A DNA stretch of 29,869 bases from Verrucomicrobia bacterium UBA1183 (GTDB lineage: Bacteria > Verrucomicrobiota > Verrucomicrobiia > Opitutales > UBA9783): the NCBI GenBank assembly GCA_002309885.1, contig DBYP01000006.1, positions 124,403-154,271 on the forward strand. The letters are read 5' to 3'. Every line of letters begins with the position of its first letter. Position 1 is the first letter of the stretch. This document shows positions 14,246 through 21,431 of this stretch, piece by piece. Position numbers and translations under genes: made by a program. The notes below the pieces were generated by a model. The model searched no databases, was not told the origin of the DNA, and was given only the letters and a program-made list of their open reading frames with translations.

Positions 14246-15178
14246 TTACCCTTGGGTAACTTCAGCGACGGTCTTGAAATGCAATTTAGCAAATTTTGCC
14301 AAAGCGTCAGTGCCACATTTGGCGATAACAGCTTCCAAGGCTTGTTTTGCCTGGACGCCACAACCTTTGGGTAAGTCGACACCCGATAAATCACTTAATT
14401 GCTTCAAGTGGCGAACATATTCGGCACGAGCAATGATGGATGCAGCCGCAACCACCGGATCTTCTTCCGCACGAACACGCTGATCTAGCTTAAAATTTTT
14501 CTGATCTTTTATGTATTTATGGACAAGCTTGGCCTTTGAAAATTGGTCTAGTAATCCATAAGCCACCGGATGACGATTGAGTGCATTTGTTAGCGCCCTT
14601 GAGTGAAGCCAGGCCAACAACTCATTCAAATTTCCAAACCGACTATAAAGTTCGTTGTATTTTTCCATGCCGGTGTAGGCAGTCTCAATAACAACGCCTT
14701 CGGGCTTCCGAACCAGCGCCTCCATTTTGAAAAGAAGCGCATCACGGCCAACCGCTTTACTTTCTTTTAAACCGTTTTTTAGCCAAAAATCAACAGCGGC
14801 ATCATTGGCGATAACACATGCGGTAACTAAAGGGCCAAAGAGATCCCCTTTCCCGCTCTCGTCCATGCCGGCATGCTCTATAAACCACTCGGGATGTTCG
14901 AGGCGTTCGAACCCCAAACGAAACTTCTTGGTAATTTCAGGCTCCAGAACATCCGTAACAAATTCCTGCGTCTTTTTGCCTTGAATGGAAAGCTTACCGC
15001 TCTGATAGGCAACCAGGTTTATACCCTCACTTTTGTAGCCATAGCAAGCATATTGAGGGCAATAAAACTGCCATCCATGCGTTTCGCACCATTCACCCAA
15101 AGCCTCAATCTGAGACTCATCCAACGTGATTACGTAAGAGGTTACAGGCTTGGGTGCGTTCGATAGAATAACAGCCAT
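14246..15178 (-). CDS. rnhC: Ribonuclease HIII
   Basis: The 310-residue protein has the RNase HIII layout: an N-terminal TBP-like substrate-binding domain (residues 1-95) and the type 2 RNase H fold starting at GMDESGKGDLFGPLV. There the DES (106-108) and the Lys-Gly-Asp that follow give the DEDE-type active site. DQFSKAKLV and the later RAEEDPVVAAASIIARAEYVRHL, with its conserved EDP/ASIIAR segment, complete it. It degrades RNA in RNA-DNA hybrids, removing primers and R-loops with Mg2+ or Mn2+. The gene is last in a tight minus-strand operon, 6 nt after efp. RNase HIII in place of HI is common in Firmicutes, Chlamydiae and some other lineages. Confidence 0.92.
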   Translation of the reverse strand: MAVILSNAPKPVTSYVITLDESQIEALGEWCETHGWQFYCPQYACYGYKSEGINLVAYQSGKLSIQGKKTQEFVTDVLEPEITKKFRLGFERLEHPEWFIEHAGMDESGKGDLFGPLVTACVIANDAAVDFWLKNGLKESKAVGRDALLFKMEALVRKPEGVVIETAYTGMEKYNELYSRFGNLNELLAWLHSRALTNALNRHPVAYGLLDQFSKAKLVHKYIKDQKNFKLDQRVRAEEDPVVAAASIIARAEYVRHLKQLSDLSGVDLPKGCGVQAKQALEAVIAKCGTDALAKFAKLHFKTVAEVTQG

Positions 15179-15184
15179 GGGGCT

Positions 15185-15742
15185 CTAAGCACGGCCTAAA
15201 TAAGAACCGTCGGTCGTATTAACGCGAATAATTTCACCTTCCTTGATGAACAAAGGCACCTGAACACGCAGCCCAGTTTCGACAACGACTGGCTTTTGAG
15301 CGTTACTTGCCGTATCTCCGCGAAGACCTTCCGAAGCTTCCGTAACTTTCATAGAAATCGCCGGCGGCAATTGAATTTGGACTGGCTTATCTTCTACAAA
15401 TAGCACCGAATAAGCGGTTCCTGGAATGAGATATCCCTTCTGTTCTTTAACCAAATCGGCGGAAATAACTTCATCCTCGTAGGTATCCGAATTCAAAAAG
15501 TGGAATCCCATATCATCCACATACGAAAATTCCAGCGATTTGGATTCTACGTAACAGAAAGTAACCGTATCGTTTGAATGGAACTTCGTTTTGGTCGAAA
15601 CGCCTGAAATCAAATTGCGCAACGTTACTTGAACGAACCCAGACTGACGGCCTTGTGTGCGATGTTCGACATCGATAGCCATATGGGGAACATTCTGATA
15701 CAGAATGACATTGCTCTTGCGAATATCTGTAGCTGAAGCCAT
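15185..15742 (-). CDS. efp: Translation elongation factor P, Arg32 type
   Basis: At 185 residues this is standard EF-P length, with KOW-like N domain and two OB domains. It relieves ribosome stalling at polyproline stretches. The loop that carries the modified residue reads RTQGRQSGFVQVTLRNL; alignment to E. coli (PGKGQAF) puts Arg32 where E. coli has Lys34. Arg at this place is the form rhamnosylated by EarP in Pseudomonas and Neisseria, so an earP gene may exist elsewhere. The C-terminal signature GLRVQVPLFIKEGEIIRVNTTDG-like segment is present. It lies 6 nt after the small basic protein gene and 6 nt before rnhC. Confidence 0.93.
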   Translation of the reverse strand: MASATDIRKSNVILYQNVPHMAIDVEHRTQGRQSGFVQVTLRNLISGVSTKTKFHSNDTVTFCYVESKSLEFSYVDDMGFHFLNSDTYEDEVISADLVKEQKGYLIPGTAYSVLFVEDKPVQIQLPPAISMKVTEASEGLRGDTASNAQKPVVVETGLRVQVPLFIKEGEIIRVNTTDGSYLGRA

Positions 15743-15748
15743 GATAAA

Positions 15749-15907
15749 TTACAGTTCTGGTTTCGTCTTTACCAACCCTAAAACGCTCTGACCTTCCTTC
15801 CACTGGCCACGTTTTTTCAACAAATCAATACGCTCAAAACGCTTCAATACCGTCTGGCTTGCGTTTGCGCTACCTGCACTTTTTTTAAAACTCGAATGTT
15901 GCGACAT
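15749..15907 (-). CDS. Small basic protein, Chlamydiae/Verrucomicrobia family
   Basis: A 52-residue, strongly basic protein with MSQHSSFKKSAG at the start and SVLKRFERI-type core (TVLKRFERIDLLKKRGQWKE) followed by SVLGLVKTK. This matches a family I recall as confined to Chlamydiae and Verrucomicrobia, annotated as small basic protein and probably associated with ribosomes or RNA. The ATG at 15907 is chosen because GAGG sits 5 nt upstream (15913-15916), the clearest ribosome-binding site in the window. It lies 29 nt after the end of tRNA-Thr and 6 nt before efp, so it begins a translation-related cluster. It is the most useful lineage marker here. Confidence 0.85.
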   Translation of the reverse strand: MSQHSSFKKSAGSANASQTVLKRFERIDLLKKRGQWKEGQSVLGLVKTKPEL

Positions 15908-15936
15908 AATTACCTCGTTAACGATTAAGATTTCAA

Positions 15937-16012
15937 TGGAGCCGAGGATGAGATTCGAACTCACGACCCACGCATTACGAATGCGTTGCTCTACCAGCTG
16001 AGCTACCTCGGC
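15937..16012 (-). tRNA. tRNA-Thr (CGT)
   Basis: On the minus strand GCCGAGG (from 16012) pairs with CCTCGGC, the anticodon stem ACGCA/TGCGT encloses TTCGTAA with anticodon CGT, and the T arm is GTGAG-TTCGAAT-CTCAT-like. The discriminator is U and CCA is encoded (15937-15939). It reads ACG codons. It leads directly into the small basic protein-efp-rnhC cluster. Confidence 0.94.
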
Positions 16013-16102
16013 ACACGTTGAATATAAGAATTCAGAATGATTACACTCAAAAGGTCAATATCAAAAACGAAAAAAGCTCATTTGACTTTGAAATACGCCT
16101 GG

Positions 16103-16310
16103 AGTGTGTCTACGGAAGATAAGAAATTATAAGAAAATAAGTTCTAAGGGAGCTCTTTGAAAAAACTTCCCTTAAACCCTTAAAAACTTTCATAATTTTG
16201 CAACGGCGTTACAAAATGGCTGGGGTGCAGGGCCTTTGCCCTACTTTGAGGGATTTTTTACAAAAAATCCTTCAAAAATGCAATATTTTTAGCTTATTGC
16301 AAACACACCT
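16103..16310 (+). repeat. Intergenic hairpin repeat, copy G
   Basis: The left terminus GTGTCTAC (16106-16113) is intact; the right one is degenerate (GCAAACAC, 16299-16306). The GCAGGGC hairpin has become GCAGGGCCTTTGCCCTAC, and the second hairpin has one mismatched base (GCAAC/GTTAC). It ends exactly at the stop codon of the acetyltransferase gene. The remaining gap 16013-16102 shows no clear feature. Confidence 0.9.
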
Positions 16311-16942
16311 TAGCAACTTAAATCGTCAACAGTACCGGAAACCAAAGCGGAAACATTTTGGAGGATTTTTTCGATAGGCCAATGCCACCATTGAATTTGA
16401 AGAAGTTTCTCGATGGTAGCGTCATCAAAACGTTTGCGGATCAACTTGGCGGGGTTGCCACCGACGATGGAATAAGGTTCGACATCTTTCGTAACCAAAG
16501 CATTCGTGCCAATAATGGCGCCATCGCCGATGTGAACACCTGGCATAACAGTAACATTGTAACCTATCCAAACATCGTTACCCACTACGGTATCCCCCTT
16601 GAAAGGATACTTAAAATCGGCTGGGTAAGCGCTTTGGCAATCCTTCGAGAAAATCGCAAATGGGAAAGTCGAAACACCACTCATCGAATGAAACATACCA
16701 TTCATTAAGAACTTTACTCCACTCGCAATCTGGCAGAACTTGCCGATTTTCAGCTGGTCGCCCAAGAATTCAAAATGGTAAAGTACGTTCTTTTCAAAAT
16801 TGCGCACATCGGTTTCGTCATCGTAATAGGTATAATCGCCGATAAGGATATTGGGGCGCGTAATGAAGTTTTTGAGAAAGCAAGTACGCTCTGTGGGAAA
16901 AGCCAGCGGAAATTTCTCGGATGGATCTGGGAAGTATGTCAT
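16310..16942 (-). CDS. Left-handed beta-helix acetyltransferase, Vat/CatB (xenobiotic) type
   Basis: The 210-residue protein has the marks of the hexapeptide acyltransferase subfamily that includes streptogramin (Vat) and chloramphenicol (CatB) acetyltransferases. These are IGDYTYYDDETDVRNFEKNV, then LKIGKFCQIASGVKFLMNG, the catalytic His85 in MFHSMSGVSTFPF, KGDTVVGNDVWIGYNVTVMPGV, IGDGAIIGTNALVTKDV and PYSIVGGNPAKLIRKRF. The last motif binds acetyl-CoA. It acts as a trimer in the cytosol. Chromosomal members can have unrelated physiological substrates, so resistance is not implied. It starts 10 nt after sucD on the same strand and is probably read from the rpoN-sucCD transcript. Its stop codon touches repeat copy G. 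Confidence 0.88.
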   Translation of the reverse strand: MTYFPDPSEKFPLAFPTERTCFLKNFITRPNILIGDYTYYDDETDVRNFEKNVLYHFEFLGDQLKIGKFCQIASGVKFLMNGMFHSMSGVSTFPFAIFSKDCQSAYPADFKYPFKGDTVVGNDVWIGYNVTVMPGVHIGDGAIIGTNALVTKDVEPYSIVGGNPAKLIRKRFDDATIEKLLQIQWWHWPIEKILQNVSALVSGTVDDLSC

Positions 16943-16952
16943 AATATCATTT

Positions 16953-17831
16953 TTATTTACGGTTTAAGGCACGAATCATGGCAGCTCCAATATCTGCGGG
17001 ATGCTGCGCAATTTCGGCGCCAGCAGCTTTTAAGGCAGCAATTTTGGAAGCAGCCGTTCCAGCAGTTCCTGAAATAATAGCTCCGGCGTGTCCCATACGC
17101 TTGCCTGCAGGCGCAGAACAACCACCGATAAAAGCAGCGACCGGCTTTTTAATATGCTCACGAATATATTCAGCGGCCAATTCTTCTGCGGAACCTCCGA
17201 TCTCACCGATAAGAATGATGCCTTCCGTTTGCGGATCTTCATTGAAGGCTTTTAAAACATCGATATATGTTGTGCCAATGATGGGATCGCCACCGATACC
17301 AACCGTGGTCGATTGTCCGTAACCTTTTTCGGTTAATTGCCAAACGGCTTCATAGGTCAATGTACCCGAGCGAGACACAATACCGATGCTACCTTCTTTA
17401 TGGATGCTAGCAGGCATGATACCCATTTTACATTTCCCGGGAGCCATCAAACCAGGCGAATTAGCCCCAATGAGCCGCGTTTTGCTTCCTTGCAGCTTGC
17501 GTTTAACAGTAACCATGTCTTGTGTGGGAATACCTTCTGTAATGCAAACCACGAGCGGAATTCCCGCATCAATCGCTTCTAAAATAGAATCGGCTGCCAA
17601 TGCCGGAGGTACGAGAATCATGGAGGCATTCGGATGAGTTGCCGCGCAAGCCTCCGTAACCGTGTTGAATACCGGGATGCAATCATGAACTTTTTGTCCA
17701 CCCTTACCAGGAGTTACACCTGCAACAATATTGGTTCCGTAGTCCAAACACTGTTTTGAGTGAAACAGTCCGGTTTTCCCAGTAATACCCTGAACAAGTA
17801 CACGTGTGTTTTTATCGATAAAAATACTCAT
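16953..17831 (-). CDS. sucD: Succinate-CoA ligase, alpha subunit
   Basis: The 292-residue protein begins MSIFIDKNTRVLVQGITGKTGLFHSKQCLDYG, the Rossmann-type CoA-binding domain. VGGVTPGKGG-like (VAGVTPGKGGQKV) and GECKMGIMP-like (GKCKMGIMPASIH) segments follow, and the active-site phosphohistidine lies in RMGHAGAIISGTAGTA. With SucC it interconverts succinyl-CoA and succinate with NDP phosphorylation in the TCA cycle. It lies 7 nt after sucC. Length and motifs are normal. Confidence 0.96.
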   Translation of the reverse strand: MSIFIDKNTRVLVQGITGKTGLFHSKQCLDYGTNIVAGVTPGKGGQKVHDCIPVFNTVTEACAATHPNASMILVPPALAADSILEAIDAGIPLVVCITEGIPTQDMVTVKRKLQGSKTRLIGANSPGLMAPGKCKMGIMPASIHKEGSIGIVSRSGTLTYEAVWQLTEKGYGQSTTVGIGGDPIIGTTYIDVLKAFNEDPQTEGIILIGEIGGSAEELAAEYIREHIKKPVAAFIGGCSAPAGKRMGHAGAIISGTAGTAASKIAALKAAGAEIAQHPADIGAAMIRALNRK

Positions 17832-17838
17832 AATGATG

Positions 17839-19026
17839 CTATTTTACTTTATCTACGATCGTTTGTGCTGCCAACGCCAAATCATCTATAGGGATGAGTG
17901 GTAAGCCACTATCTTTCAGGATTTGCTTCCCAATTTCAACATTTGTGCCTTTCATTCTAATAACCAGGGGCAACTTGAGCTGTACTGAATGTGCTGCATT
18001 CACAACCCCTTGAGCAAGCATGTCGCACTTCAAAATGCCGCCAAAAATATTAATGAAGATACCTTTCACGTTCGGATCTTTCAAAATGATACGGAAAGCA
18101 GCCTCGATTTGTTCTTGTTTGGCTCCTCCACCAACATCCAAGAAATTAGCTGGTTTGCCACCAAAATGCTGAATGATATCCATCGTTGCCATCGCTAATC
18201 CCGCACCATTAACCAAACAAGCAATATTGCCCTTCAGGGCAACGTAGTTCAGTTTTGCCTCTCCGGCCTCAACCTCTTTAGGATCTTTTTCGTAAGGGTC
18301 ATCCAAAGCCGCATATTCTGGATGACGGAACAAGGCATTATCATCCAACTGTACTTTGGCATCCAAGAGACAAATACGACCCTCTTTTGTTGAAACCAAA
18401 GGATTAATCTCAATAAGCGAAGCGTCCAGTTTGACAAACGCTTGATACAATTTCAGCAACGTTTGAACACAGCGCTGCGCCAATTCATCCGTCAAGCCAA
18501 ATAAATAGCATACTTTTCGTGCTTGGAACGGACGAAGCCCCAACAAAGGATCGATGGGAAGCTTCAAAATGGCATCCGGCGATTTTTGTGCTACTTCTTC
18601 AATTTCGCAACCCCCTTCCGAAGAAGCAATCAAGACCGGACATTGCTGCGTTCTATCGATCAAAATGGAAACATAAAATTCTTTTTCAACCGAAATTGCT
18701 TCCGTCAGATACACTTTGCGGACGCGCTTCCCTTCTGAACCGGTTTGTTTCGTAACCAAAGTGTTGCCAAACATGGATGCAATCGCTTGTTCAGCTTGAT
18801 TCAAAGGGACAACTTGTACACCATGCTGTCCGTTCTCTGTAAAAACACCTTTTCCGCGACCACCAGCGTGAATCTGTGCTTTGACAACAACATTTTCGTG
18901 TGTTTGAAAAGGTACTAAAGCCTTTGCTATGCTATCGGGATTGTTATCCTCTAAACATACGCCCATGGGCATATCTAACCCAAAATTGGCTAACAATTGT
19001 TTCGCTTGATATTCGTGTAAGTTCAT
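17839..19026 (-). CDS. sucC: Succinate-CoA ligase, beta subunit
   Basis: The 395-residue protein starts MNLHEYQAKQLLANFGLDMP, as SucC does, and has the ATP-grasp fold with AQIHAGGRGKGVF, LIEINPLVSTKEG and LDAKVQLDDNA (metal and nucleotide site). The C-terminal ligase domain contains NGAGLAMATMDIIQHFGGKPANFLDVGG and GIFINIFGGI. It begins 2 nt after the rpoN stop and ends 7 nt before sucD. The whole set is probably one transcript. Confidence 0.96.
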   Translation of the reverse strand: MNLHEYQAKQLLANFGLDMPMGVCLEDNNPDSIAKALVPFQTHENVVVKAQIHAGGRGKGVFTENGQHGVQVVPLNQAEQAIASMFGNTLVTKQTGSEGKRVRKVYLTEAISVEKEFYVSILIDRTQQCPVLIASSEGGCEIEEVAQKSPDAILKLPIDPLLGLRPFQARKVCYLFGLTDELAQRCVQTLLKLYQAFVKLDASLIEINPLVSTKEGRICLLDAKVQLDDNALFRHPEYAALDDPYEKDPKEVEAGEAKLNYVALKGNIACLVNGAGLAMATMDIIQHFGGKPANFLDVGGGAKQEQIEAAFRIILKDPNVKGIFINIFGGILKCDMLAQGVVNAAHSVQLKLPLVIRMKGTNVEIGKQILKDSGLPLIPIDDLALAAQTIVDKVK

Positions 19027-19028
19027 AT

Positions 19029-20390
19029 CTAATCATATCTTCGGCGCAAACTCGTCGCAGGGATACCCAAGACTTCGCGGTATTTTGCGACCGTCCGTCG
19101 GGCAACCTGAACATTGTTTTTTGCCAATAAATCAACAATCTTCTGATCACTGAGCGGTTTTCGTCTGTCTTCTCCCTCAATGATTTTCTTGATTTGTTTC
19201 TTTATGATAGAATTAGAGATAAACTTTCCTTCGTCCGAAATCAATCCCTTTGTGAAAAAATATTTGAAACTAAAAAGGCCGTGCGGCGTTTCCACATATT
19301 TATTGGAAGTTGCACGACTGACCGTGGTTTCATGAATACCCAAATCATCCGCCAACATTTGCATCGTGAGCGGCTTTAGAAAATTGGGGCCTTCTTCAAA
19401 AAATAGATATTGCCGTTTCAATAACGCGTGAGCAATTTGATCTACTGTTTTTTGCCGCTGAAGTATCGCCTGGATGAGAAAACGTCCGGAACGAATTTTT
19501 AGCCGCAAATAGTTTCTCTCTTCGGTTTTCAAATTTTGCGACAGTAAATCTTTGTAAAGCGCACCGATCTGAAGCCGAGGAATGTGCTGATTATTCAATT
19601 CAACGCACCATTCATCCAAATGATTCTTATAAATACGCACATCGGGAATAATACCATGCGAAGTTTTATGTTGAAAACGACGCCCCGGAGCGGGATCTAA
19701 ACGCGAAATATCTTTTTTTATAGCCTCCAAAACTTCATTTTTAGATACCGACAACTGCCGAGCGATTTCGGCAATACGGTTATGCAGGAGCAAATCATAA
19801 CAATTTTTTAGAATTTTCGTCGCTAATGAATCGCCCTTGCCCTGATGTTTTAACTGTACCAGCAAGCTACTAAGGACGTCTTTGCAACCCACACCTACCG
19901 GATCCAATTGCTGAACAATGGCTAAAGCTTCTGTAATTTCACTCCGATTTCCGCGCGTCTGCATCATGATTTCTTCATAAGGCAGTTCGAGAAATCCCTT
20001 TTCGTTCAAGCTTCCGATAATAAAGGATACAATGGTTTTTATTTTATCCGGTAATTCTAAGCAACCCGCTTGTTCTAAAAGATGCTCTTGCAGTGAAATT
20101 TCTGAAGTAAGTGAATCGATAAGGAAATCGTGCCGCGCCGTCATTTGCCCCTGTGTAAGCCTACTCGGTAAACTATAATCTTCATGATTCAAATCGAATT
20201 CATCCGGCTTACGATCATCCAAACTCAAACCTTCGTTGGGCAATTCTTCCAACGTGGGATTCATCTGTAACTCTTCTTGGATAACGCTACGCAGTTCTAG
20301 GGCAGAAGCTTGCAATATTTTTAGCGACTGCCGAAGCTGAGGCGCCAAAATCTGGCTTTGTGCCTGCAACTGTTCCATCCGAAGCGTCAT
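19029..20390 (-). CDS. rpoN: RNA polymerase sigma-54 factor
   Basis: The 453-residue protein has all three RpoN regions. Region I is Gln/Leu-rich (MEQLQAQSQILAPQLRQSLKILQ) and contacts enhancer-binding activators. An acidic linker follows (NEGLSLDDRKPDEFDLNHED). The core-binding domain and an HTH (ADDLGIHETTVSRATSNKY, reading the -12 element) precede the diagnostic RpoN box ARRTVAKYR at residues about 430-438, which reads -24. It requires an AAA+ activator, none of which is in the window. Being upstream of sucC with a 2-nt gap is unusual to me and ties sigma-54 to central metabolism genes at least in transcription. TATAGG lies 8 nt before the ATG as a possible -10 box. Confidence 0.95.
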   Translation of the reverse strand: MTLRMEQLQAQSQILAPQLRQSLKILQASALELRSVIQEELQMNPTLEELPNEGLSLDDRKPDEFDLNHEDYSLPSRLTQGQMTARHDFLIDSLTSEISLQEHLLEQAGCLELPDKIKTIVSFIIGSLNEKGFLELPYEEIMMQTRGNRSEITEALAIVQQLDPVGVGCKDVLSSLLVQLKHQGKGDSLATKILKNCYDLLLHNRIAEIARQLSVSKNEVLEAIKKDISRLDPAPGRRFQHKTSHGIIPDVRIYKNHLDEWCVELNNQHIPRLQIGALYKDLLSQNLKTEERNYLRLKIRSGRFLIQAILQRQKTVDQIAHALLKRQYLFFEEGPNFLKPLTMQMLADDLGIHETTVSRATSNKYVETPHGLFSFKYFFTKGLISDEGKFISNSIIKKQIKKIIEGEDRRKPLSDQKIVDLLAKNNVQVARRTVAKYREVLGIPATSLRRRYD

Positions 20391-20494
20391 AATCCTATCC
20401 TATAAAATTTTTTGCAAAAAGGGAAGCCTTTTTTGACCATAGAGCTCCCCAGCCCCTAAAACTACGGGGAAAACACGTTTTCAATCATTTTTTA

Positions 20495-21064
20495 TCATTT
20501 ACCCCTATAAAGCCCGTTTTTACGCTGTTTCCACTTGTTAAACATACGAAAAATATTATCAACTCCATGAGTACCATCGTACTGCGGAAGTTCGGAAAAC
20601 CAACGAAGATCTTCCGATTCATCCGAAATCCTTATTGCCTCCTTTGGATCAATTGCTTTCAGCAAAAAATTAATATCAAAATGAAAATGCGGCGGCTCTT
20701 TGCCATCGTTAAATCTATAAATTGAAATATCGAAAATTTCCGGATTCAAGCAAACGATACTCTTTAACCCCGATTCTTCTTTGGCTTCTCTCAGCGCAAC
20801 CTGCAATATATCATGCTCTCCCGGCTCAGGATGTCCGCCCAATTGTACCCAAAATTGCAATTTTTTGTGATAATCTAACAAAAATTCCGTTCCATCAAAA
20901 TTTTCAACCCAAGCCGATCCTGTCAAATGGCCCACCGGACACGAACGTTCAAAACAATCTTTATAGGCTTCAACAAACGCTATCGTTTCCTTTAAATCTT
21001 CTCGCTCTTCCCCTTCCGATGGATGATAATTGTATAACTTCCTTAGCAACTTTTGCCTGTACAT
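20495..21064 (-). CDS. Nudix hydrolase
   Basis: The 189-residue protein has a Nudix box at residues 77-100 (GHPEPGEHDILQVALREAKEESGL). It keeps the RE.KEE.GL metal-binding core but with eight, not seven, residues between the first Glu and the Arg, so it departs slightly from GX5EX7REUXEEXGU. It should hydrolyse a nucleoside diphosphate linked to another moiety, with Mg2+. The N-terminal helical region (KLYNYHPSEGEEREDLKETIAF) and GTEFLLDYHKKLQFWVQLGG match a group of Nudix proteins common in gut and host-associated bacteria, as far as I recall. It lies 104 nt upstream of rpoN on the same strand. The substrate cannot be predicted. Confidence 0.88.
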   Translation of the reverse strand: MYRQKLLRKLYNYHPSEGEEREDLKETIAFVEAYKDCFERSCPVGHLTGSAWVENFDGTEFLLDYHKKLQFWVQLGGHPEPGEHDILQVALREAKEESGLKSIVCLNPEIFDISIYRFNDGKEPPHFHFDINFLLKAIDPKEAIRISDESEDLRWFSELPQYDGTHGVDNIFRMFNKWKQRKNGLYRGK

Positions 21065-21072
21065 TTGCTAAA

Positions 21073-21101
21073 TAAATACGTCCATTAGATCGTATTTTCA
21101 A
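21073..21101 (-). promoter_or_regulatory. Promoter of the Nudix gene, near-leaderless
   Basis: Minus strand: TTGAAA (21096-21101), 17-nt spacer, TATTTA (21073-21078). The predicted start at 21066 is 2 nt before the ATG (21064). Confidence 0.45.
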
Positions 21102-21148
21102 GCAAAAATGCAAGTTTATTGCAGGAACACATTCCAGGTTGAATGCTA

Positions 21149-21208
21149 TCGATAATTTTGGAAAATCTTTTGCAAAAGCGCTCTCAACACCCCTCAAAAC
21201 GTTTCGTT
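21149..21208 (-). repeat. Partial hairpin repeat next to copy H
   Basis: GATAATTTTGG, AATCTTTTGCAAAAG and CCCCTCAAAAC follow the left part of copy I in the same order, so this is a degraded minus-oriented fragment. It lies head-to-head with copy H in the divergent gap 21065-21431. Confidence 0.55.
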
Positions 21209-21216
21209 CTTTTTTA

Positions 21217-21374
21217 CAAGGGAACTTTAAAAAAAAAGCTTCCCTTAAACCCTCAAAAACATTTCATTTTTTGCAACAATGTTGCAAAATAAGAAAAATT
21301 TTAAGGGAGTTTGGGAAATTTTTTACAAAAAATCCTTCAAAAACGTACTTTTTTAATTCGTGTAATCATGCTCT
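21217..21374 (+). repeat. Intergenic hairpin repeat, copy H
   Basis: Starts with AAGGGAAC (the first hairpin is degraded on one arm), keeps TTGCAACAATGTTGCAA, lacks the GCAGGGC hairpin and ends with GGGAAATTTTTTACAAAAAA and a degenerate terminus GTAATCATGCTCTA. This is the only copy in a divergent promoter region. Confidence 0.8.
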
Positions 21375-21396
21375 AAAATTATTTTTTATAAATAAG

Positions 21397-21425
21397 TTGA
21401 AAAAGCCCCCGCTTGTGTATTTATT
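21397..21425 (+). promoter_or_regulatory. Possible promoter of pntAA-rarA-birA, leaderless
   Basis: TTGAAA (21397-21402), 17-nt spacer, TTTATT (21420-21425). The predicted start at 21432 is the A of the ATG. The -10 match is weak. Confidence 0.35.
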
Positions 21426-21431
21426 GAAAGT

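Noticed and set aside
20402..20440. Sigma-54-like GG..GC site upstream of rpoN (minus strand, AAGGCTTCCCTTTTTGCA)
   Set aside because: The spacing between GG and GC is 11 nt; sigma-54 promoters need 10, so I do not call it.
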